Assembly: GCF_036010505.1 (NCBI RefSeq)
Contig: NZ_CP108569.1
Location: 5,695,001 to 5,759,000 of the forward strand
DNA: 64,000 bases
Source: Streptomyces sp. NBC_01197
Lineage (GTDB): Bacteria; Actinomycetota; Actinomycetes; Streptomycetales; Streptomycetaceae
Reading direction: 5' to 3'
In this document: positions 60,021-64,000 of the stretch, one piece after another
Numbering within the stretch: the stretch's first letter is position 1
How the letters are laid out: every line of letters starts with the position of its first letter
Program-made: the position numbers and the translations under genes
The notes under the pieces: model-generated
The model's database searches: none
What the model was told of the DNA's origin: nothing
What the model saw: only the letters and a program-made list of their open reading frames with translations

Positions 60021-60800
60021 ATGGGTCACTGGTGGGCGCGGAACATTGTGGAACCCGGCAAGCTCCCGCTGACGCTGGCGCTGTTCTCCTTCGTCCTGTC
60101 CTTCGTGATCGTGCGGTCCATCGCCCGGCTGATCCGGGCGGGCCGCGGACCATTCAGGAACGTCACCCCCGGCGGCATGCACATCCACCATGTGGTGCCC
60201 GGCGTCATCCTGGTGGTCATCGGCGGCTTCGGCGCGGTGACCAGTGGGAGACACGGGGTGGGCGGCGCTGTCTGGGCGGTCGTCTTCGGAGCCGGGGCGG
60301 GCCTGGTCCTCGACGAGTTCGCCCTCCTCCTCCACCTCGACGACGTGTACTGGAGCGAACAGGGCCGCAAGAGCGTCGAGATCGTGGTGCTCACGGCGGC
60401 CCTGGTGGGGCTGATCCTGGGCGGCTTCCTGCCGTTCGGGGTCAATCAGGTGTCGCCGCAGGAGGCCCACGACCGGACGACGGTCGTGGTGAACGTCGTG
60501 CTGGACTTCGCCTTCGCGCTCATCGCGCTGAGCAAGGGCAAACCCCGGATCGCCCTGATCGGCGCCGTGGTCCCGTTCGTCGCCCTGATCGGCGCCGTCC
60601 GGCTGGCCCGACCGGTGTCCCCGTGGGCCAAGCGCTTCTACCGCAACAGGCACCGGACCCGCGCCAGGGCGATCCGGCGCGCCTACCGTCACGACAGGCG
60701 CTGGGCGGGCCCACGGCGCCGGCTGGGGGAGTTCATCGGCGGCGCCCCCGACCCGGCCCGGACCAAGCTGCCCGGACGGGACGGCGGACCGCCCCGCTGA
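60021..60800 (+). CDS. Conserved integral membrane protein with HxHH motif
   Basis: A 259-residue protein with about five to six transmembrane helices and a basic C-terminal tail (AKRFYRNRHRTRARAIRRAY). Between TM1 and TM2 is GGMHIHHVVPGVILVVIGGF with three His; further on LVLDEFALLLHLDDVYWSEQ adds Asp, Glu, His and two Asp near the membrane face. Together they could form a metal site. I recognise it as a conserved actinobacterial family without known function. ATG 60021 follows AAGGGAAGCAGG. Its last 112 bp overlap the convergent rhomboid-like gene. Confidence 0.78.
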   Translation: MGHWWARNIVEPGKLPLTLALFSFVLSFVIVRSIARLIRAGRGPFRNVTPGGMHIHHVVPGVILVVIGGFGAVTSGRHGVGGAVWAVVFGAGAGLVLDEFALLLHLDDVYWSEQGRKSVEIVVLTAALVGLILGGFLPFGVNQVSPQEAHDRTTVVVNVVLDFAFALIALSKGKPRIALIGAVVPFVALIGAVRLARPVSPWAKRFYRNRHRTRARAIRRAYRHDRRWAGPRRRLGEFIGGAPDPARTKLPGRDGGPPR

Positions 60801-61456
60801 AGCCGGCGGTCCCGCCAGCCCGCCAGGGCGCAGAGCGCCAGCGCGGCCAGGATCGCCGCCAGATGCTCCTTGCCCGCCAGGTTGTCCTTGAGGACCAGCT
60901 CCAGGACCATGCCCAGGATCACCGCGCCGGTCGTCCACCGGGCGCCCAGCCGCCAGCAGACGAAGACGGCGAGACCCACCACGGCGGCCGAGGGACCGGT
61001 GTCGACGATCAGCGCGTCCGACGCCTTCACGCCGAAGGCGTTGTGCGGCCCGAAGGAGATCGCGAGGCGGGCGTACAGCGTGCCGGCGAGCGTGGTGACG
61101 TACGAGATCAGTAGCGTCCGCCACCAGCCGATGCAGATCTCCGCCATGCCGAACACCAGCAGGATCTGGACCAGCGCGCCCCAGACCGGCAGGTCCAGGG
61201 CCGGTACGAACAGTGAGAGCGGGGTGCGCAGCAGCGCGAGCCAGAGCGGGTCCATCGCCCGGACGAACCCGATGTCGTGCACAGGCCGCAGCCCCCACGA
61301 CTGGTTCTGCACGATCTGGAAGCACGCCGTCAGGGCGACGGAGCCGAGTGTCAGCGGGACGGCACGCCACTTCCTGCTGACGAGCGCCGTCCGTACGGTG
61401 GTGAACAGCGGCCCCCACTCGCGGCGGGCCGCGGCGCACAGGGCGCTCCGGTTCAC
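60689..61456 (-). CDS. Rhomboid-like integral membrane protein
   Basis: A 255-residue protein with about six transmembrane helices. Glu-Ile in FGMAEICIGWWRTLLISYVT resembles the rhomboid loop region; VDTGPSAAVVGLAVFV carries Ser156 where the rhomboid nucleophile sits, and LAGKEHLAAILAALAL carries His198 in the position of the catalytic His. It therefore looks like the actinobacterial rhomboid-like group and may be an active intramembrane serine protease. GTG 61456 overlaps the stop of the lysyltransferase gene by 4 bp, showing translational coupling. Its tail overlaps the convergent upstream gene by 112 bp. Confidence 0.72.
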   Translation of the reverse strand: MNRSALCAAARREWGPLFTTVRTALVSRKWRAVPLTLGSVALTACFQIVQNQSWGLRPVHDIGFVRAMDPLWLALLRTPLSLFVPALDLPVWGALVQILLVFGMAEICIGWWRTLLISYVTTLAGTLYARLAISFGPHNAFGVKASDALIVDTGPSAAVVGLAVFVCWRLGARWTTGAVILGMVLELVLKDNLAGKEHLAAILAALALCALAGWRDRRLQRGGPPSRPGSLVRAGSGAPPMNSPSRRRGPAQRLS

Positions 61457-63219
61457 CGTCTGGTCCCGAGCGGCTTGCGGTGCAGCCACTTCAGGATGCC
61501 CGGGGCCTCCAGGAAACCCTCGGCGCGCGCCGAGGCGACAGCGATGCGCAGCAGATCCGCGCTTTTCTCGAACAGCATGAAACGGGGCTCCCAGATTGGC
61601 CGGTACTTGGCGTTGGCGCGGTACAGCGACTCGATCTGCCACCACCGTGAGAAGAAGGTGAGGAACGAGCGCCATAGCCTCAGCACGGGGCCGGCCCCGA
61701 GCTTCGAGCCACGTTCGAAGACCGATCTGAACATCGCGAAGTTGAGTGAGATCTGAGTGATCCCGATCTCCTTCGCCCGCTGCAGGAGTTCGATGATCAT
61801 GAACTCCATCAGGCCGTTCTCGGCCTCCCGGTCACGGCGCATCAGATCCAGCGAGAGCCCTTCCGGGCCCCAGGGCGCGAAACTCAGGACGGCACGCAAC
61901 TCGCCCTCGCCGTCCGTGCATTCGAGCATCATGCAGCGGCCGTCCGCCGGATCGCCGAGCCGTCCGAGCGCCATCGAGAACCCCCGCTCGGTGGCTCCGT
62001 CGCGCCAGTCGTCGGCCCGGTGCAGCAGGTGCTCCATCTCGGCATCGGGGATCTCCTCGTGCCGCCGGATCCGGACCGTGTACCCGGCGCGCTGCACCCG
62101 CTTGTACGCCTGGCGCACCGTCCGCATGGCCCGGCCCTCCAGGGTGAACTCCGCGGTGTCCACGATGGCTTCGTCGCCGAACTCCAGCGCGTCGAGGCCG
62201 TGCCTGGCGTAGACCGTGCCCGCCTCCTCGCTCGCCCCCATCACCGCGGGCAGCCAGCCGTGCTCGCGCGCCTCGGCCAGCCAGGGCTCGATCGCCCCCG
62301 GCCAGGCCTCCGGATCGCCGATCGGATCACCTGAGGCGAGCGAGACCCCGCTCAGCACCCGGTAGGCGACCGCGGCCTTGCCGGTGGGGGACCACACCAC
62401 GCTCTTGTCGCGGCGCAGCGCGAAGTAGCCGAGTGAGTCGCGCTCGCCGTGCTTGTCCAGGAGGGCGCGCAGCCGCTCCTCGTCGTCCGGGGTGATCGGG
62501 TCGACGGCACGCCGGGAGCGGAAGGCCGCGAAGAGCACCGCGAGCAGCAGCAGGGTGGACATGACGTTGATGAAGACGTCGACCCAGGCGGGGGTCTCGA
62601 TGCCCTGGATGCGGGAGTCGTTGGGGACCAGCGAGACCAGCCGCATCGTGCCGTACCGCCAGCGGTCCAGGAACGTCGAACGGTACGTGTCATGGGCCGT
62701 GTTGGTGATGGTGACCAGCAGCGAGGCCAGCAGGGAGCAGACCAGCAGCCCTCCCACGGCAACGGTGGCCGCCAGCTTCGGATTGGAGCGGTCGCCCTTG
62801 GCGTAGAACTCCCGCCTGCCGGTCAGCAGCGACAGGACGAAGGCTGCGGTCAGCGCCAGCGAGACCCAGTTCTGCGCGTACCTGCGGAACTCCGGGAAGC
62901 ACATCGCCAGCACGAGGACCAGCAGGAAGAGTCCGCTCATCACCAGGTTGAGCAGCCAGGCGGCCCGCTTGCGGCGGCGCATGGTGACCGCCAGGAAGAG
63001 GCTGAACGCACCCGATGCGAAGCCCGCGGTGAGCAGATAGGGGGTGAAGAAGTACTCGGTGTTGTGCCGCCGCACATCCTGGCCCAGGGAGACCCAGGCG
63101 GCGCCCAGCAGATTGATGAACGCCACGGCACGCAGATACCAGACGGCGAACGCCGCACAGTGGCGCGACCGGACCGTGGTCAGGGGTGTGCCCCCGGCAG
63201 ATGTACGGACGTCTCCCAT
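61453..63219 (-). CDS. MprF-type phosphatidylglycerol lysyltransferase domain membrane protein
   Basis: A 588-residue protein: seven or so N-terminal transmembrane segments (to about residue 240), then a cytosolic DUF2156/GNAT-fold domain like the C-terminus of MprF and LysX. Signatures: YFALRRDKSVVWSPTGKAAV, SGVSLASGDPIGDPEAW and MEFMIIELLQRAKEIGITQI, with SLNFAMFRSVFERG near the end. MprF proteins transfer lysine or alanine from tRNA to phosphatidylglycerol, reducing sensitivity to cationic peptides. No lysyl-tRNA synthetase domain is fused. It overlaps the rhomboid-like gene by 4 bp. Confidence 0.9.
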   Translation of the reverse strand: MGDVRTSAGGTPLTTVRSRHCAAFAVWYLRAVAFINLLGAAWVSLGQDVRRHNTEYFFTPYLLTAGFASGAFSLFLAVTMRRRKRAAWLLNLVMSGLFLLVLVLAMCFPEFRRYAQNWVSLALTAAFVLSLLTGRREFYAKGDRSNPKLAATVAVGGLLVCSLLASLLVTITNTAHDTYRSTFLDRWRYGTMRLVSLVPNDSRIQGIETPAWVDVFINVMSTLLLLAVLFAAFRSRRAVDPITPDDEERLRALLDKHGERDSLGYFALRRDKSVVWSPTGKAAVAYRVLSGVSLASGDPIGDPEAWPGAIEPWLAEAREHGWLPAVMGASEEAGTVYARHGLDALEFGDEAIVDTAEFTLEGRAMRTVRQAYKRVQRAGYTVRIRRHEEIPDAEMEHLLHRADDWRDGATERGFSMALGRLGDPADGRCMMLECTDGEGELRAVLSFAPWGPEGLSLDLMRRDREAENGLMEFMIIELLQRAKEIGITQISLNFAMFRSVFERGSKLGAGPVLRLWRSFLTFFSRWWQIESLYRANAKYRPIWEPRFMLFEKSADLLRIAVASARAEGFLEAPGILKWLHRKPLGTRR

Positions 63220-63294
63220 GAAACGCGATGATATGGGGCGCCGGGTTTCCTGCCGGGACCTGCTGCGGCCGACGGCAGGCCGCCGACCGCGTTG

Positions 63295-64000
63295 CTACTC
63301 CCCACTGTCTCCCGCTGATGGCCCCGACGCCACCGAAGTCACGTCATTCCCGGCCGCGTTGGGTGTGTTTCCGGCCGGATCAGCCTCGGCGGAGGGGGCT
63401 ACGGCCCCGGTTTCCGCTGAGGTTTCCGAGGCGAGCGCCTCCGCTCCCCCGGCACTGTCCGCCGAACCCTCCGGGAGCTCAGCCGCCAGTGCCGCCGCCG
63501 CCTGCACGAGCGGCAGCGCCAGCAGCGCCCCCGTGCCCTCGCCCACCGTCACCCCGTGGTCGAGCAGCGGGGTGAGCGCCATCCGGTCCAGCGCCTTCGC
63601 CTGGGCCGGTTCACCGCTGACCTGGCCGGCCAGCCAGGATTCGGGGGCGCGGAAGGCGGCCCGCTGGCCCACCAGCGCGCACGCGGCCGAGACCACCCCG
63701 TCGAGGATCACCGGCAGCCGCCGGACCGAGCACTGCAGCAGGAACCCGGTCATCGCGGCCAGATCCGCGCCGCCGACCGCGGCGAGCAGCTCCAGTTGGT
63801 CGCCGAGGACCGGGCGGGCCCGGCGCAGCGCGTCCCTGACCGCCGCGCACTTGCGCATCCAGACGAGATCGTCGATGACCGCTCCGCCACGCCCGGTGAC
63901 GACCGAGGCGTCCGTGCCGCAGAGCGCGGCGATCAGCGTGGACGCGGCCGTGGTGCCGCCGACGCTCAGATCGCCCAGCACGACCAGGCCGGTGCCCGAA
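63295..64000 (-). CDS. cobT: Nicotinate-nucleotide-dimethylbenzimidazole phosphoribosyltransferase, partial
   Basis: The C-terminal about 235 residues of CobT; the 5' end lies beyond the window. CobT forms alpha-ribazole phosphate for the lower cobalamin ligand. Recognisable parts: VVLGDLSVGGTTAASTLIAA, VTGRGGAVIDDLVWMRK, LLAAVGGADLAAMTGFLLQC and the final catalytic GVTVGEGTGALLALPLVQAA. After this the family normally ends; here an extra Ala/Ser/Glu-rich tail of about 60 residues follows. Same strand as the MprF-type gene (75-bp gap). Confidence 0.93.
   Translation of the reverse strand, partial: SGTGLVVLGDLSVGGTTAASTLIAALCGTDASVVTGRGGAVIDDLVWMRKCAAVRDALRRARPVLGDQLELLAAVGGADLAAMTGFLLQCSVRRLPVILDGVVSAACALVGQRAAFRAPESWLAGQVSGEPAQAKALDRMALTPLLDHGVTVGEGTGALLALPLVQAAAALAAELPEGSADSAGGAEALASETSAETGAVAPSAEADPAGNTPNAAGNDVTSVASGPSAGDSGE

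Noticed and set aside
1..64000. Integrated element, prophage or biosynthetic gene cluster
   Set aside because: No integrase, transposase, att-like tRNA boundary, PKS/NRPS or phage structural gene is present.

Overview
The window is a stretch of high-GC actinobacterial chromosome, almost certainly Streptomyces. Codon positions are strongly GC-biased, genes are densely packed, and GlnR-type nitrogen boxes precede both glnA and the eukaryote-like glnII. From memory, the order of the right half (glnA, RDD protein, DUF4191 protein, lipA, lipB, NsdA-like regulator, aceE, lpd and E2, pepA, cobS/cobT) matches the conserved core arm of S. coelicolor around SCO2174-SCO2210. I see no rRNA, tRNA, CRISPR array, phage or insertion sequence. 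The left half (about 1-35 kb) is more accessory.

Left region, 0-12.2 kb: a small tautomerase and a TetR regulator; a secreted GH92 alpha-mannosidase behind a LacI-type operator; a two-gene operon pairing a ferritin-like di-iron protein (usually called a metal-dependent hydrolase) with a membrane-anchored ferredoxin reductase; a membrane protein with sigma-factor-like N-terminal segments; and a Tat-exported GH89 alpha-N-acetylglucosaminidase. Then 12.7-17.7 kb: a NarL-type two-component system divergent from an MMPL transporter, and a receiver-less winged-helix regulator. Then 18-28.3 kb: glnII and a Gfo/Idh oxidoreductase around a shared GlnR box, an ArsC-like protein, a PrmC-like methyltransferase, a TetR/SDR pair with a 26-bp palindrome, a secreted alpha-amylase with palindromic operators, a FhuF-like iron-sulfur protein, a DNA glycosylase, a SnoaL-like gene remnant and a nucleotidyltransferase-fold protein.

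Middle, 28.5-46 kb: a secreted transglycosylase-like/amidase fusion, a CitA/CitB-type two-component system divergent from a GntP permease, then the conserved block from glnA to lipB with strong terminators, a TPR regulator, a flavin amine oxidase-like protein, an epimerase, an acetyltransferase and a DUF4240 protein. Right, 46-64 kb: the second sigma-like membrane protein (paralogue of the one at 7.0-9.0 kb), an SDR, a WYL regulator, pyruvate dehydrogenase E1 with a GntR regulator and a 17-bp palindrome, the two-lipoyl-domain E2 and lipoamide dehydrogenase, leucyl aminopeptidase, cobS, and a membrane-protein cluster (HxHH protein, rhomboid-like protein, MprF-type lysyltransferase) ending in a partial cobT.

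Functional links: lipA/lipB make the lipoyl cofactor used by the E2 encoded 14 kb away; glnA and glnII share GlnR control; three secreted glycosidases point to polysaccharide and glycan scavenging. The most novel-looking items are the di-iron protein/reductase operon, the two sigma-like/transmembrane/exported paralogues, the rhomboid-like gene translationally coupled to the lysyltransferase, and a recurring pattern of short tandem repeats (12-24 bp, multiples of three) at gene ends.
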